DNA of 64,000 nucleotides, taken from assembly GCA_007570785.1 (NCBI GenBank), contig ML660201.1:42546863-42610862 (forward strand), read 5' to 3'. Below the pieces are notes generated by a model, which searched no databases, was not told where the DNA came from, and saw only the letters and a list, made by a program, of their open reading frames with translations. Position numbers and translations under genes: made by a program. Shown in pieces: positions 24,383 to 35,800 of this stretch. The DNA comes from Antilocapra americana (lineage: Eukaryota > Chordata > Mammalia > Artiodactyla > Antilocapridae). Each line of letters opens with the position of its first letter. Within the stretch, counting starts at the first letter, position 1.

Positions 24383-24500
24383 TTTTTTTGGCCACACCAT
24401 GCAGTTTACAGGATCTCAATTCCCTGACCATGTAATGAACTCCAGTCACAGCAGTGAAAGCCCTGAATTCTAACCACTAGACAATCAGAGAACTTCCAGG
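24383..24500 (-). mobile_element. CHR-type SINE, tRNA head region only
   Basis: The sequence tttttttggccacaccatgc, ttccctgaccatgtaatgaa, ctaaccactagacaatcaga, gaacttcc is the reverse complement of the CHR SINE tRNA-like head with its T-rich junction. Confidence 0.75.
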
Positions 24501-25470
24501 ATCATTTAATTTCTTAAAATAATATCAAACAAACTGAAAACACCCTTGCTATCTTGGGAGTGATAACTTCAAATTATATTTAGTCTTACCTTTGGTATTT
24601 GAATTATAGATAAAACTCAGCAGGAGTTCACTAATGTTTGTTACCCCAGGTGAAAATGTAGTCATAAACAATCTGTTGACTACGGGAGAAATGCAAACAC
24701 TTCTGCCCATGAAGGCAACAGGAGCTTGAAGCTGCTACTAAATTGGACGTTCTTATATGAGGTCATTATTTCTAAGAACTGCCAAGACTAGCTCTGCCTC
24801 ACAAGCCAAGTGAAAAGGACAACTGGGACAATCGCCATGCTCAATAGCCCAGCTGCCACTTGATTACAGACAGAGATGAGGTTCACTTGCAGGATTTGCT
24901 TTCTGCAGAAACTCACCAGGGGAGAGACAGCAGCTTGTCCTTTCCAAGATGACTGCAAACTGAGTCAGTGGTAATCTCACTGCTACCCATAGGGTTTCCA
25001 GGCGCCACTCTTGTACTCCTTATGAGTAAAACTGATAGGTGTTCATCTCTTTCAGTCTAGCAGTGACACTGGCTCCTTGCAGGCTGTTTTGTGCTAAGAT
25101 GCCTGGCCACGAACTGGTGAACTCTGAGACTATTCCCTAACAATCCTCATCTTACTGGGCTCACAGTTTAATGTATTTCTTTCTTCACAATTACCTTAAT
25201 TAAAAAGAGGAGACCCTCTCATGCTCACAATTCATGAGCTGCCTTCCCCAGGATCAAGCTGACCAACTTCAGAGAGATAAAGCTTTGGAAATCCAAAGCA
25301 TGCACACACACTTAACCCATGAAAGCACTGTCCTACCTGTATGACTGCATGGAAGTTATCTTTGATTGAGAAGTCTTTGGTCAGGGAAGGCAAAGAAATG
25401 CCCAGTCTTCATATAGAAACAGGGTACAAACCACACAAATCCCCAATTAGCAAAAAAAAACTATTTCACA

Positions 25471-25485
25471 CTCTCTCTCTCTCTC
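25471..25485 (+). repeat. (CT)n short microsatellite
   Basis: This is a 15-bp perfect CT run within otherwise unremarkable intron sequence. Confidence 0.9.
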
Positions 25486-25545
25486 AAAATACAATATAAG
25501 CAATACTGATGGTCCTGGAAAAGCAACCATAAACTTTTCATTGGA

Positions 25546-25612
25546 AAGGCTTCTCACGTGGCTCAGTGGTAAAGAATCCACCTGCAAATGCAGGAGACGC
25601 AGGACACATGGG
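25546..25612 (+). mobile_element. Bov-tA SINE, tRNA-like head only
   Basis: The segment reads ggcttctcacgtggctcagt, ggtaaagaatccacctgcaa, atgcaggagacgcagg, the 5' tRNA-derived part of Bov-tA in the plus orientation. The BovA part is missing. Confidence 0.8.
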
Positions 25613-26339
25613 TGTTTTTATAGTCTAGAGTAATTCCATGGAAAGCCCACATTTTTAGAAAGAATGCATAAAGCACAGCCATAAAAACTCACGTGTAAAT
25701 AGCTCTTAGCAATGAAATCTCTAAAAGAGTCCGTGTAAGGTGAAATTTCTAATTTTCCAACAAATAGCCTTTGCTTTGGCCATTCTGCCTGGGAGTCGCT
25801 TCATCTGCTTTCCAGACAAGAATGAGCACAGAGCTGACAAAGACAAATTGATCAGCAGAAGTCCTGTTCACATCAGACATTAGTCAACATCCTGGCAGGT
25901 GACCTGTCCACCTGCCTCTACTGTTCGCTGGACAGTGAGGCCTGATATAAATGTTGACTCGGGCCAGTTTACCAGCTCAGAACGTAGTCTGCCATCATAT
26001 ATTCATTCAACAAACTTAGAGCAGCGCAAAGTGATACCTCTGTAATTATTCATAATTTGGAGCTATCAATATTATGTTTCTCTAATACCAACCTTACCAG
26101 AAAGATAAATCAAGGTGGGATATACCTTTTGGCTTCTGCATAAAACAAAGTTGGCAACTATGTCAGAGAGAATAAAACCATGTATTTTAACCCTGAATCC
26201 TCACAAAGTCCAAAATCAAAACAATGACATTGTTATAATGAAAATGTCTTATAGAATAAAATTTTAAGGTTCTGAAACAAGAAGGTAACAGAAAGTAGAC
26301 ATTATAACACAGATTGGCACTGGTTTTTGTTAACTTATT

Positions 26340-27245
26340 TAAATATTTCTTAGCACTTACCTTATGTGAGGCACAATTTGAAAGCAGTGATTTTCAAACT
26401 TTTAAAATACAGATTTCTGCTCCTTCTCCCTGACCTCCAAATAATTGATTCAATAGATATGGGAAGGACCCAAGAATCTGCATTTCTAACAAGTTCCCAC
26501 ATGATACTGATGTTCCTATTCTGGGATCACAATATAAGAACCACTATTCAGGTTATGAAAACACCGCAGAGAATAAATAAAATTCCCTTTCCTGGAGCTT
26601 GCATTCCTATGGAATGATGAAAATTTTGTGTAAAATAATTTCATTATCATTCTCCCATGAAAAATAAAGTCAGAAGAGAACTGAGAATAATGGAGGAAGT
26701 AGGGATCATTTTCTAAAAGAATATGGTCAGAGAAGGCATCTCAGAGGAGGTAACATTCAAAAAGATGAAATGGATGAAGAGAGGAGAGTCCATAACACAG
26801 AAAAGAATCCAAACAAAGGGAGGATCTCATGGAAGAATCCCAGGTGGTAATGAGCTTTCACTGCTTCAGAACAGCAACCAGTGAAAAAAAAAGCAGAGTA
26901 AACATGGAAGAAGATGAATTCCCAGTAGGCAGAAGGGCAGATTAGATTGATAAGATTTTTATTTTTTATTGGAAGGTGATGAATGGAGAAGAGTTTTAAA
27001 AAGAACCCCTTGGCTATTTTGAGACATGGATAAAAGACTGTCCAATAACAAGATGGAAGCATGAAGACCAGTTAGATAGGAGGCAATTAGAGAAGTGGGC
27101 GGCTTGGACCAGGCTGGTGGTGCCAGATCTGGCAAGGAAGGTGAGAATGGAGGACAGAATGATCTCCCAGGGGAGTAGAAAGACTTCCTGTGTGATGGGT
27201 TGTGGTGTGACAGGGAAAAAAGGCTCAAGAATGACCACAATATTT
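26340..27245 (+). repeat. Ancient interspersed repeat, family not named (copy 3), interrupted
   Basis: The left edge has ttagcacttaccttatgtga. After the MER5A-like insertion come cctttcctggagcttgcatt, gagaaggcatctcagaggag, agaccagttagataggaggc, gcggcttggaccaggctggt, and tcaagaatgaccaca. The motif order matches the copies at 11355 and 14378. Confidence 0.5.
26383..26545 (+). mobile_element. MER5A-like hAT DNA transposon relic
   Basis: The element reads agcagtgattttcaaacttt at one end and aagaaccactattc at the other, giving imperfect terminal inverted repeats. The internal motifs are gaatctgcatttctaacaag and ttcccacatgatactgatgt. It is non-autonomous, non-coding, and nested in an older repeat. 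Confidence 0.75.
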
Positions 27246-27269
27246 TGTCTTATTTTTATGAGGGGAGGG

Positions 27270-27560
27270 GAGTGGTGGCAAGTAGAAACAAAACATTTAT
27301 TTAGAAACATTTTCAAGCCTACAGAAAAGTTGAAGGGATAAAAAGAGCATGAAGAATACCCGTATTCACTTCTAGATTCTCCCACTGATAACAATTTATC
27401 CCACTGCTTTAACAACTTCACACTTTTCCTACAGAGATACACACAAACACAACACACACACACACTTTTCCTTTCCAAACTACTTGTGGACAAGCAACAC
27501 ACAACACAGTCCTTCCTTCCTTAATATCTTAGAACTACAATGTCCTGAGCCTGATATGTC
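27270..27560 (+). repeat. Old interspersed repeat, same family as 23170-23470
   Basis: The motif order is acattttcaagcctacagaa, aagttgaagggataaaaaga, acccgtattcacttctagat, and then a CA-rich stretch at 27425-27465. Family name uncertain. Confidence 0.4.
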
Positions 27561-27703
27561 TGTTCTTTCTTACGCAGCATCTCTTTGTGTGACTGTAACA
27601 CTGAGCTCTATAGAACATACAGCAGCAGCCCATGACATAATCTAGATAGGAACCAGTACCACCAGAATGACACAAATGTGGTCTATACATACAATATTAC
27701 ATT

Positions 27704-27797
27704 CAGTCAGTCAGTTCAGTTGCTCAGTCATGTTCGACTCTTTGTGACCCCATGGACTGCAGCACGCCAGGCCTCCCTGTCCATCACCAATTCCCAG
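27704..27797 (-). mobile_element. BovB 3' end fragment (~94 bp)
   Basis: The plus strand reads cagtcagttcagttgctcag, tgttcgactctttgtgaccc, catggactgcagcacgccag, gcctccctgtccatcaccaa. This is the reverse complement of the last ~95 bp of BovB. Confidence 0.88.
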
Positions 27798-28489
27798 ATG
27801 GACCACTTCCATGTTTTTGGTTAAGTAGGGTTTTTTACTTTGCCACTTACAGGGAGCTATGAATATCCTTCTATCATATACTCCTATCACCTTTTTCCAA
27901 GAGGCAGTTGGGCCAAGTGTACCTTTACTTCTGAAGCACTGGAAGTCCCAGCCCAAGTTTATCCCCAGTGGGTATGCAGAGATGATAATCTACCACCAGC
28001 AGGTATGTAAAAATCATCTGGAAGGTACAGAGTACAAAAATCAGAATCAGACCAGTAACTAGAGCATGTCATCTGTTTCCACAGCTTCTGATAATCCATC
28101 CTCGACGAGAACACAAAGCAGAACATCTTGAAACCACTGCAGCGGCCAGCCTGTCTGTTCTGTACACTTTCAAGGGTTTTAATTCTGATATATTGAACGC
28201 TATGTTATATATAAAAAGGGGGGGCTCTATCCCCTCAGGATTATACATAGGAGGAAAGGGTACTCTGGCTGGTTAAGCCTACCTGGGCCCATCGAGGCAG
28301 TGCTAGCATCTGTGTCTGGGAGATGGACCATAAAGGACACATCTATCCTGTTCTCAGCTCAGTCAACACAGAACAATTTTCCAGGTGTCCATTTCCTGCA
28401 AAGAATTTCACATTCAGGCAATAATACATAGGGTGAGTACATCAGGGGGTTGTGCAACCCTGGAAATTTGCTTGATGTTTCTGAGCTTC
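27798..28489. other. Intron sequence, nothing recognised
   Basis: A G run and short AT stretches lie near 28200-28225; no family assigned. Confidence 0.45.
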
Positions 28490-29165
28490 ATTCTTTATTT
28501 TGTGATTCAGTTTTTATTTTCAGATTACATTCCATTATAGGTTATTACAAGATACTGAATATAACTTCCTGTGCTTTACAGTAAATCCTTGTTGCTTATC
28601 AATTTTATGTATAGTAGTTTGTATTTGTTAATCTCATTTCCTATTTTTTTCCTACCTTTCTACCTCTCCCCTTTGGTAACTATAAGTTTATTTTCTAGAT
28701 CTGTGAGTCTGTTTCTGTTTGCATATAGATTTATTTGCATTATTTTTAGATTCCACATGTAAGTGATATCACATAACATTTGTCTTTCTCTGACTTACTT
28801 CACTAAATATAATATTTTCTTGGACTATCCACCTAGTTGCAAACGGAAAATTTTTCATTCTTTTTCATGACTTAGTAATATCCCATTGTGTACATACATA
28901 CATGTCTTAAGCCAATTATCTGTTGATGGGTATTTGGGTTGTTTTCATGTCTTGGATATTGTGAAGTGTTGCTAGGAACACTGGGGTGCACATATATTTT
29001 CAATTAGACTGTTGATTTTTTCAGAAGTGGGATTGCTGGATTATATGGTAGCTCTATTTTTAGTTTTTTAAGGAACCTCCAAAAGTGTTTTCCATAACAG
29101 CTGCAGCAGCTTATTAAGACATTCCTACCAACAATGTACAAAGATTCCCTTTTCTCCATGCCATC
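28490..29165 (-). mobile_element. L1 LINE 3' fragment, antisense to + strand
   Basis: The plus strand reads as reverse-complement L1: tctgtttctgtttgcatata, tagattccacatgtaagtga, tgttgatgggtatttgggtt, agtgggattgctggattata, aaaagtgttttccataacag, then accaacaatgtacaaag. It is one of the few LINE pieces oriented with the host gene. Confidence 0.88.
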
Positions 29166-29169
29166 TCCA

Positions 29170-29290
29170 GAATCTTCATCTATAAACCAGGGATTAAAAC
29201 AGAACTGATTTTCACAGGGTTGCTGTGAAGACTAAAGGAGATGTATACTCACCTGGCACATAGTAAGATGTATACTCACCTGCTTCTAAA
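29170..29290 (+). mobile_element. MIR SINE with a short internal duplication
   Basis: The MIR core is visible as atcttcatctataaaccagg, cacagggttgctgtgaagac, then cctggcacatagtaag. A 27-bp unit is tandemly duplicated within it: agatgtatactcacctg occurs at 29239-29255 and again at 29266-29282. Confidence 0.65.
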
Positions 29291-32200
29291 ATGCTAATAT
29301 CAACTATTGGACATGTAGACAATCTTAGTCTTCCTAGATATCTATGAGGAGGGTTGCTGGAACCATTAAGAATCTCACCTAGTCGTCTACTCCTCTCTCT
29401 CCATCAAAACAATATTTGAGAAAGACCCCAAATAATACTATATCATGACATGCAATGAGTCATTTTCATCCCTTTTTACTTGGCCCTTTTTTAAAAAAAG
29501 TGCCTGCCTTTTAGCATAAAAGTCACTACAATTATTTTTTATTTCTAGGCAGTAAGTTGGAGAAGGTCGAAAAAGAAGGCAACATCCAGATCTTCCAATG
29601 TGCTTTATGAATACATCATACATCTTTATTTAGATCTCCTTGGCTAGAACTAAGTCATGAAGACCTATCTAGCTTCAAGGAATTCTGGGATATAAAATCT
29701 TATAGCTGGTGGCAAAATGCTTATGGAAAGAATGGAGTTCTGTTATTTAAAAAAAAAAGGAATGACTATTTTAAAGTTCCTATCAGTTTCTGCCAAGAGA
29801 TTATGTTTGATGTCTTCAACTGTCTTATAAAATAGTAAGTAGATCATAACTACTTAGCACAATGGAGTTGAGTATGTGGAGAAACGATGTGATAGCATAT
29901 CTTAGATTGCTAGCTTTACAAATAAATTCACTATTCTTTGCGCCCCTTTCCCAGTTTAAAAAAAAACAAACTAGAAATACATGCACTAAGGAAACATAAA
30001 AAAAAAAAAAGAAGAATTTCACCTATATTTTTAAGAACCCAGACCCAGCCTCCTCACAACTTTATCATTTCAACTTCCACAATACTGTAGTACCCCATAT
30101 TGGTGTTTTAATTTTCAACTTTGACACTCCAAACATTACAGATGTGTTCTAAATCTTTGCTTTACTTTTTGGCTGGCATTTCCCTGGCCCCAGGTATCTC
30201 CGCACCTCTATCTGAGGCTGGACAAGCCCACAGTAGCCTTGATTTAAGCCATTCAATGCCAGCACATGGTTGCATTTCTCACCAATGAAGTTAATTATCA
30301 CTCCTCCTTTAAAATAAGATCATGGTCTCTATCCTTTGTCAACAGAGCATTTGACTTCGATTTCTGTCAGCTAAGCTAGTATAAACCACATGCCTGCAGA
30401 GACAGAGTATCTTTGAAACAATTCCTCCTAGCTTGGCCATCCATTATACAAAAATATATGCCACGGGCCTGGAAATGGAAGATAAAGCTCTTCCTGGCAC
30501 AACTTGTAAGTGTTTTGCATGCCTCCTATGACTAACCTATTTATTAAGAAACAGGGACACTTAAAATGGGAAAAGCATATTATCTCTCCTGCCGAGTTGT
30601 CTGAAAAGGGGCCAGAGCTCAGAGCAGACTCCCACTGTTCAAAGGTCTGACTTCTTCATCTGGAAGTTGCTCTAGTATGGTTCTGCCGGTCTTTAGATTT
30701 TGATTCCATGAAGATTTTGATTCCGTGGTCATGCCTGCTTCCAAATGCTGGTATGTATGAACAGGAGCACAGTGAGATCCTGGCAGATGAAGGGAAGTAT
30801 CCATCTGATCGTATCTGGGCTGAAGGTAGGCCAGATCCAGTCCCATCTCTGTGAAGAGCGCTCCTTTCTTGGCAAGAATCACTGCTGTTAGCACCTGGAG
30901 ATGGACCTCTAATTTATTACCCGGTCCCTGAGGACCACTTTTCTTTAGTGCTGAACTTGGTGAGTGTGCAACGACTCACCATCACAGCAGACACACCGCA
31001 GATTGTGCTGGTCTCTCTTTCTCACCACTTATCCCGCAATGAAAGCTAGCATGTAGAGGTCTTCATGCAAACACTCGGGGAGCAACTCATCACCCTGTCT
31101 TCTGTGAAGGCAGCATTAGGGCCCCCGCATCCATGAAGGTTCATTAGTTTTCCACTTTCATCCCCCAAGTGCTTTTCTTTGCTCAAGTGACAACATACTT
31201 GTTAATTCCTAACATCATCTAATAAATGTCATTTTCAAATATTTTATGTGACTCTGAAAGTGAAGGATGAAGATGGATTTTCCTATGTAAGTAAAAAAAA
31301 AAAAAAAAAAGAGAAGAACCACCAAACCCCCAGTCTTGCTTCCTTTTTTATTAACTCAAATGAGACTTGGTGGGGGGGAAGGTGAAAAGATATCAAAAGG
31401 TATTTCCTAATTTGACAGCTGAAACAGCTTCTAATGAAATCTTTTTCAGTGAACTCCTTAGAATGAGGTACAGGGGGAAAGAAACCCAAAACTCTACAAT
31501 GAAATGTGTCAGGATAAGTAGAGAGTGTTTCTGGAGTCAGGTTATCAGTAATACCAGCCACAGAGGCAAGTGGCCACTGTCTCAGGCCCAGAGGAGTCCC
31601 TCCCTGCCCTCCTCCCCTCTTCCCTCCTTGCCCTCCCTCCTCTGTCCCCATTCACACTCTCTTTCACCTTCTCTCTCACCTTCCCTCCATCAGTCTTTCC
31701 CTTGCTCCACCCTACCATTCTTTTCTATTTCTCCCCATTTTCCCAGGTAGCTTCTCTCATCCTGCCACTGGGATCCCAGACCTGACAGAAGATGACTAAC
31801 TCTCACAGAGGTGAACGAATGGGATCAGTCTGACAGTCAGCAGGTGGAGGGGAGGGGACTAGTCCCCAAGCCTTCACTCAAAATCCCCAGGGATACCTCA
31901 CAGCCTTAGTCCTGGCTCTACACTGGGCAGTGAGAGAGTCTACACCACTCCCAACCTCACCTACCTTGGTTTAAAACAAGTCTCCAGAGAGCCATTTACT
32001 TCCTAAGAAGATTCTACCCAAGACAATCATGGAAGCCTATTGTGTTTTGTTGGAAGGATGTCAGGAATTTCTACCCCCCTCCCCCAAAATGAGAACTCCA
32101 AGGATTCTGAGGGATACAAAGCTGAGGTGTACGCAGCCATCTTCATTGCTCTCTGCTACGACGTCTGGGTTAATCCTATGCTCATTCCTGGGCCAAGTGG

Positions 32201-32604
32201 GATCCTGGCCCACTGGCCATAAGAAAGCCCCAGAAGGTCTCCTCAGCCAGCTCCCAAAGTGTGTGGACCGAGTAGAGTGGTAGAGCTGGAGAAATGCAGA
32301 GCTGAAGCCATGGAGTGAATCAGGAGTGAGGAGACAGAAAGCCTGGACCACACTGCGAGGTTCTCAGGATTCAGCTCAGAGAAGAATCAGACCATCAGGG
32401 GGCAGACACATTGACCCACTCTGAGGTCACCGCCAGTAGCCTTGTCACATTATAGCCAACAGGGTGCAGCACTAGGCAGTTCTTAGGATCTACAGCCTGC
32501 ATGGCACAAGCTGAGCAGCCATCATGCACATCAAACTCAGCCCTCCAGCAGGACCCACCTACAAAGCCCAACTCTTAGTTGTAAGGAGATACTGGAGTGG
32601 ACAA
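29291..32604. other. Intron sequence, mostly unrecognised
   Basis: This is the longest stretch with almost no recognisable repeat (~3.3 kb). It contains poly(A) runs near 30000 and 31290, a short duplication of agattttgattcc at 30706-30735, and the polypyrimidine tract at 31607. Confidence 0.5.
31607..31745 (+). repeat. Polypyrimidine-rich tract
   Basis: This ~140-bp stretch is composed almost only of C and T on the plus strand (cctccctgccctcctcccct, then repeated ctctct and tccct units). It is purine-rich in the host transcript. No coding or repeat-family assignment. Confidence 0.75.
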
Positions 32605-32636
32605 GGGGCACTGGGGAGGGGGCACTGGGGAGGGGG
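32605..32636 (+). repeat. Tandem G-tract repeat with G-quadruplex potential
   Basis: Five runs of 4-5 Gs (32605-32608, 32613-32616, 32618-32622, 32627-32630, 32632-32636) are separated by CACT and single-A loops, formed by a duplicated GGGGCACTGGGGAG unit. Three or four tracts with short loops meet the usual G4 pattern. It is on the strand opposite the host mRNA. Confidence 0.85.
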
Positions 32637-32766
32637 CCTTGGAGCACTGGCTATTCATCAAGCAAACACACAGTTTCAATATTTCAGCCCCTGATTTAGC
32701 CACACCAATGCTTCCGAGCTACAGGGTGGTCCAGGCAGCAGGAACTGCCATTGAGAACTAGCCATG

Positions 32767-33044
32767 CTGCTGCTGCAGCTGCTAAGTCGCTTCAGTCGTG
32801 TCCAACTCTGTGCGACCCCATAGACGGCAGCCCACCAGGCTCCCCCGTCCCTGGGAGTCTCCAGGCAAGAACACTGGAGTGGGTTGCCATTTCCTTCTCC
32901 AATGCATGAAAGTGAAAAGTGAAAGTAAAGTTGCTCAGTTGTGTTGGACTCCTAGCGACCCCATGGACTGCAGCCTACAAGGCTCCTCCATCCATGGGAT
33001 TTTCCAGGAAGAGTATTGGAGTGGGGTACCATGGCCTTCTCCGA
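32767..33044 (-). mobile_element. Bov-A2 dimeric SINE with 13-bp target duplication
   Basis: Two BovA monomers lie head to tail in antisense: cgcttcagtcgtgtccaact, gcaagaacactggagtgggt, then a linker of tgaaagtgaaaagtgaaagt, gttgctcagttgtgttggac, and gagtattggagtggggtacc. The perfect duplication AGAACTAGCCATG flanks it at 32754-32766 and 33045-33057. No tRNA head is present. Confidence 0.95.
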
Positions 33045-33177
33045 AGAACTAGCCATGGAGACTCTCTAATAAGGTTATAATCAGGCTGACCCTCATTGTG
33101 AATGAGGACAGTCTGGGTGCTTGGCTTCTCCCAGGACCCATCTCCTGGGAGGCTCTCGTTGCTCATTAATAAGGCAA

Positions 33178-33315
33178 CTGTCATGGGAATCAGGTAGACC
33201 TGGGTCTGAATTCAGATTTGGATGAGTAACTTAACCTCCCTGAACCTCAGTTTCCTCATCCACAAAATGGGTAAGCATGGAAATAATGGTGAGTAAAACT
33301 TTATGAGCCTTGTCT
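33178..33315 (+). mobile_element. MIR SINE
   Basis: The MIR core is well preserved: agacctgggtctgaattcag, gagtaacttaacctccctga, acctcagtttcctcatccac, aaaatgggtaagc. Confidence 0.8.
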
Positions 33316-33359
33316 ATGCCAAAGTATCTGTCTCTCTCTAATCAAGCACCCCCGTCCAA

Positions 33360-33500
33360 ACTCCATCTGTTGAGTTGGGTACAGTTATTCCCTCCTGAGA
33401 CATGGAGTGGCTAAGTATTTTGCCTGAAATCACACACAGACGAGTGGTGGCACTCTGATTCTAACTCAGGCTGTCTGGCTTCAGAGCCCATCCACTGACC
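33360..33500 (-). mobile_element. MIR SINE, antisense
   Basis: Antisense MIR motifs: ggctaagtattttgcctgaa, atcacacacagacgagtggt, aactcaggctgtctggcttc. It lies next to the sense MIR at 33178, so the two form an inverted pair. Confidence 0.65.
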
Positions 33501-34644
33501 CACCAGATCTGACTATCTCCTACTCACGGGGGTGCTGAGGGCATACAGGGAGACAGTGCAAATGAAGCATTCACCACTACACCTCCCCGGTGTTTTTAAG
33601 CGCAAACACAACGGCTGCTGTTCTAATTAACTATTGTTATCTTTTCAGAGACATGAATGTCTCAGTGGATTTTATGTTAATACCTGCTGGGTTTTTCCTT
33701 CAAAAAAAGTGAACACAATGAAGCTTCTCTGTGAGTTTAGTGTTTCTAACTCATAAAAATGACAGTTCTGTTCCTTAGTATCCTTCTTTTCATTCAACAT
33801 GGTGGCCCCAAACTACTAAAAAACAGTGCCTTTAGGATGAATGAATATGAATATCACTCAGCTGTTTGCTAGACTCAGTGCACAAGAGGGTAGAGAAAGA
33901 AAGACAAAAGAAGAAAAGACTATCTGGCCTGGTGTGGGGGCGGGTACAAAGTTGATCTGGCTATCTTCAATAAACCCACTCCAAATCTCTTTTGAAAGGA
34001 AAATAAATTGGCAAACAGGAAAAGAATAAAATCCTTATAAATTAATATATAGGGATATTATGTCTCAAAAGAGCGATATTCCACTGCTGATGAGTGACTA
34101 ATGGGGAAGGATTTTGAGACAGGTGCTCACAACAAAACAGAGAAAACTACAGAGACAAGCTTTTTTAAAAGAGACAACAAAACTATGACAACCTTTTTTT
34201 TAAAATCCAAGAGACTATTCCAGAGCACTGTAAAACCTTACTGAACAAAGTCTCTAGTCAGTCTTTAAAGTCTGGTTTAAGAAAAAGCAAACCACCACCA
34301 CCCAATTCGGTGCACACTTTAGGAGGGAGGGCTCAGCCAGGTCTGTCTTTCCTTGAGGCTCCAGCACCAGCTGAGAATACCTTCCCACTATCTTACCACT
34401 GCTGGCCCATTACAGACACCTCTTCATCTAGGTTCCTGAGGCACTTGGTCTACTATTTCCCCTATTTCATTTTGCCTTTGATGTCAGTGAATACATAAAA
34501 ACCCAGCCCAGAAAAGTCTCTGAAGGACGAGAATGGTCCAGCTTCCTGGCACCCATCATTGCACTGTGAATAAAGTAGACACAAGGGAAGATGACCCCAC
34601 CTGGATTCAACTGTGGAGGCTCTGCTTTAAAGCTCCAGTGGGAA

Positions 34645-34714
34645 AACCACAGATTTGGAGCCAGAAGACTTTTAACTCCAGTCTGAGTTTCATGATGTAG
34701 AGATCTGTGCCTTT
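34645..34714 (+). mobile_element. MIR SINE 5' part, cut by a Bov-tA
   Basis: The start of a MIR is seen as cagatttggagccagaagac, ttttaactccagtctgagtt, then it is interrupted by the Bov-tA SINE at 34725. Confidence 0.5.
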
Positions 34715-34724
34715 AGTCTCTCTG

Positions 34725-35057
34725 TGTGTGTGCTTAGTCGCTCAGTCATGTCTGACTCTTTGCGACCACATGGACTGTACCCCACCAGGCTCCTCCGTCC
34801 ATGGGGATTCTCCAGGCAAGAATGTTGGAGTGGGTTGCCATGTCTTTCTCCAGGGGATCTTCCCAACCCAAGGATCAAACCCAGGTCTCCTGCAGTGCAG
34901 GCAGATTCTTTACAGTCTGAGCCAGCAGGAAAGCCCAAGAATACTGGAGCGGGTAGCCTATCCCTTCTCCATGGTAACTCCCCAACCCAAAAATCGAACT
35001 AGGGTCTCCTGCACTGCAGGCAGATTCTTTACCAGCTGAGCTACCAGGGAAGCTCCA
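34725..35057 (-). mobile_element. Bov-tA SINE, long form, with 10-bp target duplication
   Basis: The antisense SINE contains cttagtcgctcagtcatgtc, gcaagaatgttggagtgggt, cctgcagtgcaggcagattc, and a second copy of the central and tRNA-like parts ending ccagctgagctaccagggaa. AGTCTCTCTG at 34715-34724 and 35058-35067 is the likely target duplication. Confidence 0.93.
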
Positions 35058-35734
35058 AGTCTCTCTGAGATGTCTATTAATCCACCTGCCAGAAGATAAA
35101 GTCACAGTGGCTTGCATTTATCTGCATATGGAGCTAGTAAAACACCCACCAATGTCAGCATGAGGCAACTCAGGAGTAGCTGCTGAGGCAGAGGCCACTC
35201 AGGGGCTGTCCCACTGCCATGGAGTAAGGGGTGAGGGGCAAGGGAGAAGATCAGCAATGCTCAAAAGCGACACTCCCTCTTCACAACAGAGGGAGAATGA
35301 TGATGCTGGCTCTTTGGAGGTAACAAAACGGAGCTGCCCACATTGTACAGAGAATAACATCTTGGAAAACAAAGTAAACATGTTGTTCCTACTAGAAATC
35401 TACCCCAATAACTGAGCCATGAAATCCTGGGTGTCACCAGATTCACAAGCAGGCACATGGAGGAAGTGGTAAATGGCGAGTGAGTGTCCCATCCTCACAG
35501 ACCCCTGCACTGCCAGTCACTCTTCAGGTGCTGCGGATGAGCCAGGCATAAGGAGGGGGCCTGAAACGGGGCAGGGCAGAAGGGACAAGATGCCTTAACC
35601 TTGGGCCTCCGTCAGACAACCCCTCACCTCCAGTGGGTCCAGTGAGGCTCAGGAACAGCTGCTTCATGGAAACACCCTTGCAAGATACCTGTGACCGCCA
35701 AGGAGAGCACAGCGAAGGATACCTGGCTGCCTGC

Positions 35735-35800
35735 CGTTAGCTGGAGACCAGAAAACCTAATTTCTAATCGTGGTTTATAGCGTGACTCTAGGCGGCTGTG
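35735..35800 (+). mobile_element. MIR SINE fragment
   Basis: The motif order tagctggagaccagaaaacc, taatttctaatcgtggttta, gcgtgactctaggc fits the MIR 5' half. Short and diverged. Confidence 0.4.

Larger units (their letters stand above)
24501..26339. other. Intron sequence, mostly unrecognised
   Basis: Only the short CT run and the Bov-tA head at 25546-25612 are recognised here. Confidence 0.5.

Noticed and set aside
27014..27502. 162-codon minus-strand ORF
   Set aside because: It lies across two old repeats and a CA-rich stretch, which explains its low-complexity cysteine/valine part.
30619..30894. 91-codon minus-strand ORF as an extra CACNA2D3 exon
   Set aside because: It does not match the alpha2delta-3 protein, and the flanking known exons already join in frame without it.
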